Shown here in pieces: positions 56,204 to 64,000 of a stretch of DNA of 64,000 nt. The notes beneath the pieces are model-generated. The model worked only from the letters and a program-made list of their open reading frames with translations, was not told the origin of the DNA and made no database searches. Each line of letters starts with the position of its first letter. Positions within the stretch are counted from its first letter, which is position 1. The translations under genes and the position numbers were made by a program. Location: the NCBI RefSeq assembly GCF_019396345.1, contig NZ_JAHKRM010000026.1, positions 62,001-126,000 on the forward strand, read 5' to 3'. This DNA comes from Nonomuraea guangzhouensis (GTDB taxonomy: Bacteria; Actinomycetota; Actinomycetes; Streptosporangiales; Streptosporangiaceae).

Positions 56204-58056
56204 TGGGCGGGAAGTGGCTCGCGGCCCTGCGCACCCCCGTCGGGGCCTGCTCGGCGGTGCTGCTCGTCGTGGTGGGCGCGCTGGCGGTCCTGGCGCCGAT
56301 CCTGTGGGGCGTAGGCGCGGACGCGACCGACACCGGCGCCATCCAGCAGGGCCCGTCAGGCTCGCACCTGCTCGGCACGGACTCGCTGGGCCGGGACATC
56401 TTCCTCAGGGTGCTGGTCGCGACCCGCCTGTCGGTCGGGCTGGCCGTGACCGCCACCCTGATCGGGCTGGTGGCCGGCGTGATCCTGGGCATGGCGCCGT
56501 CGGTCCTGCCGCGCCGGCTCGGCCGCCTGGTGGTCTCGGCGGTCGGCATCGCCGTGGCCTTCCCGGCGCTCCTGCTGGCGCTGTTCCTCGCGGTGATCTT
56601 CGGGGTCGGGATGCAGGGCGCGGTCCTGGCCATCGGGCTCGCGGGCGCGCCGTCGTTCGCCCGGCTGACGCAGACGCTCGCGGCGTCGGTCGCCGGGCGG
56701 GACTTCGTGTCGGCCGCCAGAGTGGTCGGGGTCGGCCGGCTCCGGCTGATGACCCGCCACATCCTGCCGAACATCGGCGAGCCCCTCGTGGTGAACGCCA
56801 CCATCGGCGCCGGCAACGCGCTGCTGGCCTACGCGGGCCTGTCGTTCCTCGGGATCGGGGTGCAGGCCCCCGACTACGACTGGGGGCGGCTGCTCGGCGA
56901 TGGACTCGACCGCATCTACACCAATCCGGCCGCGGCCCTCGCGCCCGGCGTCGCCGTGGTGATCGTCGGGCTGGCGTTCAACCTGTTCGGGGAGACCGCC
57001 GCCGCGGTCGTCGGCACGCGTACCCGGACCCTCAGGCCCGGCCGCGAGCCGACGAGCCGGGCCGCGCTCCCCTCCTCAGGCGGCGGGTCCGTGCTGGCGG
57101 TGGAGAACCTGCGGGTGGCGTTCGGGTCCGCGACCCCTGTCCGCGGGGTGAGCTTCACCGTGGCGGCGGGCGAGGCGGTGGGCGTGGTCGGGGAGTCCGG
57201 CTCGGGCAAGAGCCTGACCGCGCTGGCGGTGTCGAGGCTGATCGAGCCGCCTGGCGTCGTGACGGCGGACCGGCTGGAGTTCATGGGCGCGCCCCTGAAC
57301 ACCACTCCTGACCGCCTGCTGGGGACCTCGTTGTCGGTGGTGTTCCAGAACCCGATGACCTCCTTCAACCCCACCCGGCGTGTCGGCAGGCAGCTGGCCG
57401 AGGTGTCGGAGCAGCACCAGGGGCTGTCCCGCCGGGCGGCGCTCGACCGGGCCGTGGACCGCCTGCGCGCGGTGCACGTGACGGATCCGGGTCGGCGCGC
57501 CCGCCAGTACCCGCACCAGTTCTCCGGTGGGATGCTCCAGCGGGCGATGATCGGCATGGGGCTGATGGCGAGCCCGCGACTGGTGGTGGCCGACGAGCCC
57601 ACCACCGCGCTGGACGTCAGGGTGCAGCGCGAGGTGTTACGGCTGCTGGCGGAGGTGCGTGCGCGCGAGAACGCGGCCATCCTGCTGATCAGCCACGACA
57701 TCACGGTGGTCGCGCAGGCCTGCGAGCGGGTCCTGGTCATGTACGCGGGCCGGATCGTGGAGGACCTGCCGGTCGGAGACCTCGACGGCGGCGCGCGCCA
57801 CCCGTACACGCGGGCCCTGATCGCCGCCGTGCCCGGCATGGACACCGACCGCGAGCAGCCGCTCGCCGTCATCCCCGGCCGGCCGCCGGAGCCGGACGCG
57901 ATGCCTGACGGGTGCGCGTTCGCGGCGCGCTGCCCGTCCGCGAGCGACCGCTGCCGCGCGGCCGACCCGGAGCTCGCCACGGCGGGGCCGGGGCACCGCG
58001 TCGCCTGCTGGCACCCGGCGGACCTCGTCATAGGAGCTACGGGAGGTGCCGCATGA
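56203..58056 (+). CDS. Fused ABC permease (DppC-like) and ATPase (DppD-like)
   Basis: The 617-residue fusion has a DppC-like permease (about 1-275; GTDSLGRDIFLRVLVATRLS, then the EAA loop VGRLRLMTRHILPNI). It is joined by a short linker (about 276-293) to a complete ATPase (about 294-617). The ATPase shows Walker A GESGSGKS, Q-loop VVFQNPMTSFNP, signature FSGGMLQRAMI, Walker B LVVADEPTTALD and H-loop LLISHD. Its C-terminal oligopeptide domain carries the Cys-rich CAFAARCPSASDRC. One chain thus does the work of two subunits. ATGA overlap with the next ATPase follows. Confidence 0.9.
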   Translation: MGGKWLAALRTPVGACSAVLLVVVGALAVLAPILWGVGADATDTGAIQQGPSGSHLLGTDSLGRDIFLRVLVATRLSVGLAVTATLIGLVAGVILGMAPSVLPRRLGRLVVSAVGIAVAFPALLLALFLAVIFGVGMQGAVLAIGLAGAPSFARLTQTLAASVAGRDFVSAARVVGVGRLRLMTRHILPNIGEPLVVNATIGAGNALLAYAGLSFLGIGVQAPDYDWGRLLGDGLDRIYTNPAAALAPGVAVVIVGLAFNLFGETAAAVVGTRTRTLRPGREPTSRAALPSSGGGSVLAVENLRVAFGSATPVRGVSFTVAAGEAVGVVGESGSGKSLTALAVSRLIEPPGVVTADRLEFMGAPLNTTPDRLLGTSLSVVFQNPMTSFNPTRRVGRQLAEVSEQHQGLSRRAALDRAVDRLRAVHVTDPGRRARQYPHQFSGGMLQRAMIGMGLMASPRLVVADEPTTALDVRVQREVLRLLAEVRARENAAILLISHDITVVAQACERVLVMYAGRIVEDLPVGDLDGGARHPYTRALIAAVPGMDTDREQPLAVIPGRPPEPDAMPDGCAFAARCPSASDRCRAADPELATAGPGHRVACWHPADLVIGATGGAA

Positions 58057-58826
58057 GCGAGCTGGTCTTCGAGGAGGTCAGCGTGCACTACGGCAAGGTC
58101 GCGGCCGTCGAGCGGGTCACCCTGGCGGTGCCGTCAGGCACGACGGTCGGGCTGGTCGGCGAGTCGGGATCGGGCAAGTCCACCCTCGCCAGAGCCGCCG
58201 TGGGCCTGGCGCCCATCAACTCGGGCCGGGTCCTGGTGGACGGCACGGACGTGCGACGGTTCTCGCGGCGGCACCGGCCGCTGCAGATGGTGTTCCAGGA
58301 TCCGTACGCGTCACTCGACCCCCGCATGACCATCGGCGAGTCGATCACCGAGGCCATGCCACGCGGCACCGCCGACCGGCGCGGCGAGGTGGCTCGGCTG
58401 CTGGAACTGGTCAGCCTCGATCCAGAGCGGGCGGCTATGCTGCCTGCCCAGCTCTCCGGTGGCCAGCGACAGCGCGTCGCCCTCGCTCGCGCGCTGGCCG
58501 GCCGGCCCGAGGTGGTGATCGCCGATGAGATCACCTCGGCGCTCGACGTGTCCGTGCAGGGCGCGATGCTCAATCTCCTACGGGAGCTGCGGGGCGAGAT
58601 GGACCTGACGATGCTGTTCATCTCGCACAACCTGGCGGTGGTGCGCTACGTCAGCGACATCGTCGCCGTCATGCGTCACGGACAAATCGTCGAGGCCGGC
58701 CCTGTCGACCAGGTGCTGGAGGATCCGCAGCAGCCGTACACCCGCGACCTGCTGGACGCCGTCTCCCATCCGCTCGGCTCCTCAGCCGAAGTCGGCCGCG
58801 TGGTCGGTGGCCCATTGGCGCAGTGA
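58053..58826 (+). CDS. ABC transporter ATPase, DppF-like
   Basis: The 257-residue ATPase has Walker A GESGSGKST, Q-loop MVFQDPYASLDP, signature LSGGQRQRVALARAL, Walker B VVIADEITSALD and H-loop FISHN. It pairs with the ATPase half of the upstream fusion to power import. It lacks the C-terminal Cys cluster seen in DppD-type subunits. Start ATG 58053 overlaps the previous stop. Its 3' end overlaps the convergent NmrA-like gene by 45 bp. Confidence 0.9.
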   Translation: MSELVFEEVSVHYGKVAAVERVTLAVPSGTTVGLVGESGSGKSTLARAAVGLAPINSGRVLVDGTDVRRFSRRHRPLQMVFQDPYASLDPRMTIGESITEAMPRGTADRRGEVARLLELVSLDPERAAMLPAQLSGGQRQRVALARALAGRPEVVIADEITSALDVSVQGAMLNLLRELRGEMDLTMLFISHNLAVVRYVSDIVAVMRHGQIVEAGPVDQVLEDPQQPYTRDLLDAVSHPLGSSAEVGRVVGGPLAQ

Positions 58827-59606
58827 TCGGGCCGGGGCGCCGGTGACGTCCTGGACGGTGGTGGTCAGGGTGGGCGGCGGCCCGGCGAGCATGGCGGCGT
58901 AGCCGTCGAGGAGCACGTCGACGAAGGAGTCGGGGAACGTCTCGTCGGCCAGCAGCCGTCGGCGGGCCTCCTCCCGGGTGAGCTCCCGCCAGCGCAGCGG
59001 CCGGCCCAGCGCCTCGCCGATGACGCGGACCTGGTCGGCCTGGGTGAGCACCTCGGGGCCGGTCAGGGTGTACGTGGCGCCGTCGTGCCCCGGCTCGGTG
59101 AGGGCACGGACCGCGACGGCGGCCATGTCGGCCTCGTGGATCAGGGACATCGGCAGCGCGCCGTAGGCCCCTTCGACGATGTCGCCCGCCCGGATCTGGT
59201 CGGCCCACCACAACGTGTTCACCGCGAAGGTGCTCGGCCTGATCATGGTGGACTCGATTCCGCAGCCGTGGGCGAGCCATTCCTGCTCTTCGAAGCTGAA
59301 GTCGGGGACGCCGCCCGTACCCAGGAAGACCACCCGGCGGGCCTGCCGCGCGATGACCTCCAGCACGGCGGGCAGCTGCTTGCCGGTGTGCAGCGGCCAG
59401 AGCAGGAAGACCGCGTCGATGCCGTTCAGGCAGGCCGCGATGGTGTCCGGTTCGGACAGGTCGCCGCGCATCACCTCGACGTCGGCGGGGAAACGGGCGC
59501 GGTCCGGATCGCGGGTGACCGCCCGCACGGCATGGCCGGTCTGTTGTAACTGGGTGATGATCTGGCCGCCGACGTTTCCGGTGGCGGCGAGGATGAGCAG
59601 GTTCAT
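58782..59606 (-). CDS. NmrA-like NAD(P)-binding protein
   Basis: The 274-residue atypical short-chain dehydrogenase starts at ATG 59606 (MNLLILAATGNVGGQIITQL), with a nucleotide-binding motif of the NmrA/SDR_a5 type. It has AVTRDPDRARF for NADP preference, and VVFLGTGGVPDFSFEEQEWL. The SDR Tyr-x3-Lys pair is not clear, as in NmrA-like redox sensors. Likely a quinone-reductase-like or redox-sensing protein. It is divergent from the Lrp-type gene at 59692, and they are probably controlled together. Confidence 0.85.
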   Translation of the reverse strand: MNLLILAATGNVGGQIITQLQQTGHAVRAVTRDPDRARFPADVEVMRGDLSEPDTIAACLNGIDAVFLLWPLHTGKQLPAVLEVIARQARRVVFLGTGGVPDFSFEEQEWLAHGCGIESTMIRPSTFAVNTLWWADQIRAGDIVEGAYGALPMSLIHEADMAAVAVRALTEPGHDGATYTLTGPEVLTQADQVRVIGEALGRPLRWRELTREEARRRLLADETFPDSFVDVLLDGYAAMLAGPPPTLTTTVQDVTGAPARSLRQWATDHAADFG

Positions 59607-59660
59607 GGCACGAGCGTCGCCCACGACCCCGTACCGTGCCCATCCAGGCGACTAGGATCG

Positions 59661-59691
59661 CCGGAAACCGTCACTAGAGCGGGGTTTCCGG
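59661..59691. promoter_or_regulatory. 9-bp-arm inverted repeat abutting the Lrp-type start
   Basis: CCGGAAACC (59661-59669) and GGTTTCCGG (59683-59691) are perfect arms with a 13-nt spacer. The right arm ends one base before the Lrp-type ATG. It sits in the short divergent promoter shared with the NmrA-like gene, so the regulator could control both. Confidence 0.65.
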
Positions 59692-60642
59692 ATGGATACT
59701 GTCGACCGGGGTCTGGTTCACGCACTGCAGATCGACGGCCGGGCCTCGTTCAGGGCGATCGCCGACGTGCTCGGGGTCTCGGAGAACACCGTGGCCCGCC
59801 ACTATCGGCGGCTGCGCGGCCAGGGCGTGCTGCGGGTGGCAGGCCTGGTCAACGGCGGACGGCTGGGGCACACGCAGTGGACCATCCGGCTGCGCTGCAC
59901 CCCGGACGCGGCCGGGCCGGTCGCCAAGGCCCTGGCCGCCCGTGACGACACCTCGTTCGTGTACCTGCTGTCCGGCGGCACCGAGGTCTCCTGCACCGTG
60001 CAGACCCGCGGCACCCAGGACCAGGACGCCCTGCTGCTGGGCAGACTGCCTCGCACCAGCGGGGTCGTCTCGATCTCCGCCCACCTGTTGCTGCGGGGGT
60101 TCGTCCTGCCGGACGGCTGGCAAGGGCTCGCCTGGCTGGCACCCGACCAGGCCGACCGGCTGCGACCGCCGCCGGTCGAGGCCGGCGACGGCCCGATCGA
60201 GCTCGACGAGGGCGACAAGGCGCTGCTGCGGGCGCTCAACCTGGACGGCCGCGCGCCGTACGCCGAGCTGGCCGCCGCGACCGGCTGGTCGGAGACCACG
60301 GTGAAACGCCGCCTGTACGCGCTACGCAGCCAGGGAATCGTCAGCTACCAGCTCGACATGCCGCCCTCGGCGGTCGGATTCGGCACCCAGGCCCGGCTGT
60401 GGATCGCCGCCCGGCCGGCCAAGGCGGTCGAGGTCGGTGAGGCACTGGCGCGGCACCCAGAGATCGCCTTCGCGTCCCTCACCACCGGCCCCACCAACCT
60501 GCTCGCGGCCCTGAACTGCCGCGACCCACGGGACCTGGGCCACTACCTCACCGAACGACTCGCCCCGCTGGAAGCGATCACCACCATGGAGACCGCTCCC
60601 ATCATCCGCACCGTCAAACGCGCCGGGCCGCTGCTGCTGTAG
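59692..60642 (+). CDS. Double-domain Lrp/AsnC-family transcriptional regulator
   Basis: The 316-residue regulator contains two AsnC-type units. HTH 1 is at about 4-50 (VHALQIDGRASFRAIADVLG, then SENTVARHYRRLRGQGVLR) and HTH 2 at about 175-225 (LLRALNLDGRAPYAELAAAT, then SETTVKRRLYALRSQGIVS). Each is followed by a RAM-like ligand domain. Tandem Lrp proteins are known in actinomycetes and often respond to amino acids. The 9-bp-arm repeat at its start is a likely operator. It may regulate the divergent NmrA-like gene. Confidence 0.87.
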   Translation: MDTVDRGLVHALQIDGRASFRAIADVLGVSENTVARHYRRLRGQGVLRVAGLVNGGRLGHTQWTIRLRCTPDAAGPVAKALAARDDTSFVYLLSGGTEVSCTVQTRGTQDQDALLLGRLPRTSGVVSISAHLLLRGFVLPDGWQGLAWLAPDQADRLRPPPVEAGDGPIELDEGDKALLRALNLDGRAPYAELAAATGWSETTVKRRLYALRSQGIVSYQLDMPPSAVGFGTQARLWIAARPAKAVEVGEALARHPEIAFASLTTGPTNLLAALNCRDPRDLGHYLTERLAPLEAITTMETAPIIRTVKRAGPLLL

Positions 60643-60647
60643 CGGAA

Positions 60648-62003
60648 TCAGACCCCGAGAGCGGAGGGCAGGCTGAGCTCCCGCAGGAACAGCGCCTCGG
60701 CGGTGGCGATGCGGCGCAGCTCCTCCAGGTCCACCCGCTCGTTGGGCGCGTGGATGGCCGCGTCCTCGTCCTCGGCCCCGAACAGCAGGATCTCCGCCGC
60801 GGGGAACTGCTTCAGCAGCGTGTTCACCAGCGGAATGGACCCGCCGGCGCCCACGTCACGCGGCGGCCGCCCGAAGGCGCGCTCCATCGCCCGGTTGAGC
60901 GCCGCGCGGGCCTTGCCGCCCGAGTCGGCCTGGAAGCCCGACCCCACGGTGAAGTCGCCGAACGAGACCTGCGCGCCCCACGGCGTGACCTGCCGGAGGA
61001 ACTCGACCACCGCGTTCACGGTCGTCTTGGGGTCACCCGACGGGGGAGTACGGACGGTGACGCGGGCGCGGGCCGCGGGCTGGACGGCGTTGATGGCGCC
61101 CGACACCGAAGGCGCGTCGATGCCGGTCACGGTGATGGCGTACGACGCCCACAGACGGTCCGCCAACGAGCCGGAGCCGACCAGCGAGACGTCGTCCAGC
61201 GCCCCGGCGGTCTTGCGGAACTCCTCCTCCGACGGTCCCTGACCGAGGAAGCTGCCCCGGGGCAGGCCCGGCACCCGGATGTCGCCGTTGTCGTCGTGCA
61301 GCGAGGTCAGCATCCGCATGAGCGCCGCGAGCGCGTCGGGGGCGGCACCGCCGAAGGAGCCGCTGTGCACCGGCTCGCGCAGGGTGCGGACCTCGATGGT
61401 GAAGGCGGCCATGCCGCGCAGCGAGGTGGTGACCGAAGGGTCGCCGACCCGCGGGTTGCCGGTGTCGGCCACCACGATGGCGTCGGCCCGCAGCAGGTCG
61501 GGGTTGCGCTCGACGAACGCCTCCAGGCGCTCCCCGGCGTACTCCTCCTGGCCCTCGATGAGGACCTTCACCCCGACGGGGAACTGCCGCTGGAACACCC
61601 GCAGAGCGGTGACGTGCGAGATGATGCCCGACTTGTCGTCCGCGGTGCCCCGGCCGTACAACTGGCCGTCGATCAGGGTCGGCTCGAACGGTGAGGTGCG
61701 CCAGGCGGCGGGATCACCGGCGGGCTGCACGTCGTAGTGCGCGTAGAGCAGCACCGTGGGCGCGCCGGGCGGTGCGGCCACCTCCCCGTACACCGCGGGG
61801 AAACTGCCCTCGACGGGCACCCGCTGCACGTGCGACAGCCCGGTGCTGCGCAGGAGTTCCTCGGTCAGGGCCGCGGCGGCGAGTACGGGCTCCTCGGGAT
61901 GCCCGGGAAAGGCCACGGACGGGATGGCGGCGAGCCGCCTGAGGTCCTCGACGGCCTGCGGCATCGCGGCCGCGACGGCGCTCTCAATCTGTTCAGGAGT
62001 CAC
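60648..62003 (-). CDS. M20 family dipeptidase/deacylase
   Basis: The 451-residue M20 metallopeptidase, starting at GTG 62003, shows the dinuclear zinc site: YAHYDVQPAGDPAAW (His about 88), GRGTADDKSGIISH (Asp about 120), EGQEEYAGERLEAF (Glu pair about 153), VVADTGNPR (Asp about 179) and a late His in IHAPNERVDL. The dimerisation domain (about 190-300) is present. It would cleave dipeptides or N-acyl amino acids in the cytoplasm. It is convergent with the Lrp-type gene, with 5 bp between stops. Confidence 0.9.
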   Translation of the reverse strand: MTPEQIESAVAAAMPQAVEDLRRLAAIPSVAFPGHPEEPVLAAAALTEELLRSTGLSHVQRVPVEGSFPAVYGEVAAPPGAPTVLLYAHYDVQPAGDPAAWRTSPFEPTLIDGQLYGRGTADDKSGIISHVTALRVFQRQFPVGVKVLIEGQEEYAGERLEAFVERNPDLLRADAIVVADTGNPRVGDPSVTTSLRGMAAFTIEVRTLREPVHSGSFGGAAPDALAALMRMLTSLHDDNGDIRVPGLPRGSFLGQGPSEEEFRKTAGALDDVSLVGSGSLADRLWASYAITVTGIDAPSVSGAINAVQPAARARVTVRTPPSGDPKTTVNAVVEFLRQVTPWGAQVSFGDFTVGSGFQADSGGKARAALNRAMERAFGRPPRDVGAGGSIPLVNTLLKQFPAAEILLFGAEDEDAAIHAPNERVDLEELRRIATAEALFLRELSLPSALGV

Positions 62004-62115
62004 GGACGGTCCCCCGGGGCTTTCTCGGTAGTTGTCGTTCTCGACAGTTAACGTCTCATTGGATCACAGAAGGCTCCACAACGCGTGAAACAGGCATGAC
62101 CCGCGCGCTAATCTA

Positions 62116-62177
62116 CCTGCGGATTTCGTAGCTGTTACATACCGTTCCTGCGGATCTCGGATTTCTTGCATACTGTT
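62116..62177 (+). repeat. Two 31-bp tandem repeats in the aminotransferase promoter
   Basis: Copies at 62116-62146 and 62147-62177 both start CCTGCGGAT and end in CATACCGTT or CATACTGTT, with about 22 matching positions. They lie 74-135 bp before the aminotransferase start. Head-to-tail direct repeats spaced about three helical turns are typical of cooperative activator sites. Confidence 0.55.
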
Positions 62178-62250
62178 GCGACGCTTTCGCTTGGCAAACC
62201 CGAGGTGAACATGCAGACTGTGGGGAGATCGGACACGAGGGAAGATAATC

Positions 62251-63633
62251 ATGACGCAGCCGGAAAACGAGATTCTCAAGGCCGCGCAGGATCACCTGTG
62301 GTTGCACTTCACCAGGCACAGTGCCTACCAGCAGTCGGAGATCCCGACCATCGTTCGCGGTGAGGGCTCCTACATCTACGACATCCACGGCAAGCGCTAC
62401 CTGGACGGCCTGGCCGGACTCTTCGTGGTCCAGGCCGGTCACGGCCGGAGCGAGCTGGCCGAGGCGGCCGCCAAGCAGGCGCAGGAGCTGGCCTTCTTCC
62501 CGCTGTGGTCGTACGCGCACCCGAAGGCGGCCGAGCTGGCCGAGCGGCTGGCGAGCCTGACTCCGGGCGACCTCAACAGGGTCTTCTTCACCACCGGCGG
62601 TGGCGAGGCGGTCGAGTCCGCCTGGAAGCTGGCCAAGCAGTACTACAAGCTGGTCGGCAAGCCGCTCAAGCACAAGGTCATCAGCCGCCAGATCGCCTAC
62701 CACGGCACCCCGCAGGGCGCCCTGTCGATCACCGGTATCCCGGCGTTCAAGCAGATGTTCGAGCCGCTCGTGCCCGGCTCGGTGCGGGTGCCGAACACGA
62801 ACCACTACCGCGCCGACGAGATCACCGGCGTCAAGGGGATGAGCCCGGAGGAGTACGGCATCTGGGCCGCCGACCGGGTCGCCCGCGCGATCGAGATGGA
62901 GGGCCCCGACACGGTGGCCGCCGTCTTCGCCGAGCCGGTGCAGAACGCCGGCGGCTGCTTCCCGCCCCCGGCCGGCTACTGGCAGCGGCTGCGCGAGATC
63001 TGCGACGAGTACGACGTGCTGCTCGTCTCCGACGAGGTCATCTGCGCCTTCGGCCGGCTCGGCACGATGTTCGGCGGCGAGAAGTTCGACTACGTGCCCG
63101 ACATCATCACCTGCGCCAAGGGTCTGACCAGCGGCTACTCGCCCATCGGGGCGATGATCGTGCACGACCGGCTGTTCGAGCCGTTCAAGAGCGGCGACGA
63201 GATGTTCGCGCACGGCTACACCTTCGGCGGCCACCCGGTCTCCGCGGCCGTGGCGCTGGCCAACCTCGACATCTTCGAGCGCGAGGACCTGCTCGGCCAC
63301 GTCACCAAGAACGAGCCGCTCTTCCAGGCCACCCTCGACGGGCTCAAGGACCTGCCGATCGTCGGCGACGTCCGGGGCGCCGGTTACTTCTGGGGCATCG
63401 AGCTGGTCAAGGACAAGGCCACCAAGGAGACGTTCACCGCCGAGGAGTCGGAGCGGCTGCTGCGCGGGTTCCTGTCGAAGGCACTGTTCGACGCCGGGCT
63501 CTACTGCCGGGCCGACGACCGTGGCGACCCCGTCATCCAGCTCGCGCCGCCGCTCATCGCGGGGCCGAAGGAGTTCGACGAGATCGGGTCGATCCTCCGC
63601 AACGTGCTCACCGAAGCGTGGGCTCGCCTCTAA
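62251..63633 (+). CDS. Class III PLP aminotransferase (pyruvate-dependent type)
   Basis: The 460-residue fold-type I class III transaminase shows FFTTGGGEAVESAWKLAKQY, ISRQIAYHGTPQGALSITG, LLVSDEVICAFGRLG (PLP Asp) and the Schiff-base Lys in IITCAKGLTSGYSPIGAMIV (about 290). Relatives include beta-alanine:pyruvate, taurine:pyruvate and putrescine/amine:pyruvate enzymes. Alanine dehydrogenase follows directly, as expected if pyruvate is amino acceptor and alanine is recycled. The 31-bp repeats upstream suggest induction. The exact amine substrate is unknown. Confidence 0.85.
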   Translation: MTQPENEILKAAQDHLWLHFTRHSAYQQSEIPTIVRGEGSYIYDIHGKRYLDGLAGLFVVQAGHGRSELAEAAAKQAQELAFFPLWSYAHPKAAELAERLASLTPGDLNRVFFTTGGGEAVESAWKLAKQYYKLVGKPLKHKVISRQIAYHGTPQGALSITGIPAFKQMFEPLVPGSVRVPNTNHYRADEITGVKGMSPEEYGIWAADRVARAIEMEGPDTVAAVFAEPVQNAGGCFPPPAGYWQRLREICDEYDVLLVSDEVICAFGRLGTMFGGEKFDYVPDIITCAKGLTSGYSPIGAMIVHDRLFEPFKSGDEMFAHGYTFGGHPVSAAVALANLDIFEREDLLGHVTKNEPLFQATLDGLKDLPIVGDVRGAGYFWGIELVKDKATKETFTAEESERLLRGFLSKALFDAGLYCRADDRGDPVIQLAPPLIAGPKEFDEIGSILRNVLTEAWARL

Positions 63634-63660
63634 CGCTTTAACGGAACGAAAGGATCCGCG

Positions 63661-64000
63661 ATGAAGATCGGCGTGCCTGCCGAGGTCAAGAACCACGAAT
63701 ACCGAGTCGCCGCAACCCCGGCAGGCGTGCACGAGCTGGTCCGCCACGGCCACGACGTGACCGTCCAGCGAGGTGCGGGCCTGGGCTCGCACATCCCGGA
63801 CGAGGAATACCTGGCGGCGGGCGCGAAGATCATCGACAGCGCCGACGCGGTGTGGGGCGAGTCGGAGATGGTGCTCAAGGTCAAGGAGCCGATCGCCGAG
63901 GAGTACCACCGGCTGCGCGAGGGCCTGGTGCTGTTCACCTACCTGCACCTGGCCGCCTCCCGGCCGTGCACCGACGCGCTGCTCGGCGCGAAGACGACGG
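63661..64000 (+). CDS. ald: Alanine dehydrogenase, N-terminal part (continues beyond the window)
   Basis: The first 113 residues begin MKIGVPAEVKNHEYRVAATP, the classic alanine dehydrogenase start with the pyruvate-binding Arg15. HIPDEEYLAAGAKII and VLKVKEPIAEEYHRLREGLV (Lys75-type residue) and FTYLHLAASRPCTDALL follow. The enzyme converts L-alanine to pyruvate, NADH and ammonium. It lies 27 bp after the aminotransferase, so the pair can drive continued transamination with pyruvate while releasing ammonium. The 3' end lies outside the window. Confidence 0.9.
   Translation, partial: MKIGVPAEVKNHEYRVAATPAGVHELVRHGHDVTVQRGAGLGSHIPDEEYLAAGAKIIDSADAVWGESEMVLKVKEPIAEEYHRLREGLVLFTYLHLAASRPCTDALLGAKTT

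Noticed and set aside
62033..62046. TGTCG-TTCT-CGACA inverted repeat upstream of the M20 peptidase
   Set aside because: Arms of 5 bp only. This is common by chance in GC-rich DNA, and no second copy supports it.
1..64000. CRISPR arrays, rRNA/tRNA genes, insertion sequences, integrase or phage genes
   Set aside because: None was recognised: no regularly spaced repeats longer than 20 bp with spacers, no transposase motifs, and no tRNA cloverleaf noticed on reading.

Overview
The window comes from a very GC-rich Gram-positive actinomycete. Evidence is the strong G/C third-position bias, many GTG starts, stop-start overlaps (ATGA, GTGA, TGATG) and lineage-typical families: AftD with DUF2613, a DUF3068 protein, and the Ltp3/Ltp4 and KstR-type steroid genes. 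A Streptosporangiales-like organism (Nonomuraea type) is my guess, not something the sequence proves. No rRNA, tRNA, CRISPR array, transposase or prophage was seen. Gene density is high and no gene-free stretch exceeds about 300 bases.

Region by region. (1) 1-8790: end of a TPR protein, a lipoprotein/OmpA-like pair, an HTH regulator, an HtrA-like lipoprotein protease, then an acyl-CoA ligase and a double-domain FadE34-like acyl-CoA dehydrogenase that share a 15-bp promoter motif. (2) 8790-21547: a cell-envelope polysaccharide locus with GT-C-like membrane proteins, DUF2613, a GT2, a GT4, a giant AftD-like arabinofuranosyltransferase, an acyltransferase, a methyltransferase and a DUF3068 protein. 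It resembles the mycobacterial Rv0224c-Rv0236c neighbourhood, and two of its promoters share an unusual inverted repeat. (3) 21548-29983: a steroid side-chain locus with an NMO/IpdC-like flavoenzyme, enoyl-CoA hydratase, acyl-CoA ligase, DUF35 OB-fold protein, two Cys-less thiolase-fold Ltp proteins and a FadD19-like ligase. Its promoters carry KstR-like and KstR2-like palindromes. (4) 30027-39289: regulators and small enzymes, including a STAND/TPR gene that looks frameshifted, LysR/LysE with a cysteine-dioxygenase-like cupin, a hydrolase, two TetRs, a sulfotransferase and a PH-domain protein.

(5) 39346-58826: an uncommon peptide/amino-acid catabolic island. It holds an SHMT-like PLP enzyme with an altered active-site loop, two M19 dipeptidases, an FMN 2-hydroxyacid oxidase, two mosaic tandem gamma-glutamyltransferase-like proteins lacking the usual glycine loop, an FMN split-barrel protein, a proline-racemase-like protein, ProC, an S9 peptidase, a PucR regulator, and a Dpp-type importer in which one permease is fused to an ATPase. 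A 53-bp promoter-proximal element is shared by the second GGT gene and the importer's binding-protein gene. That link suggests uptake and breakdown are controlled together, and this is the best candidate here for an undescribed system. (6) 58782-64000: an NmrA-like protein, a double Lrp/AsnC regulator, an M20 peptidase, and a class III aminotransferase followed by alanine dehydrogenase, likely an amine-to-alanine-to-pyruvate cycle.
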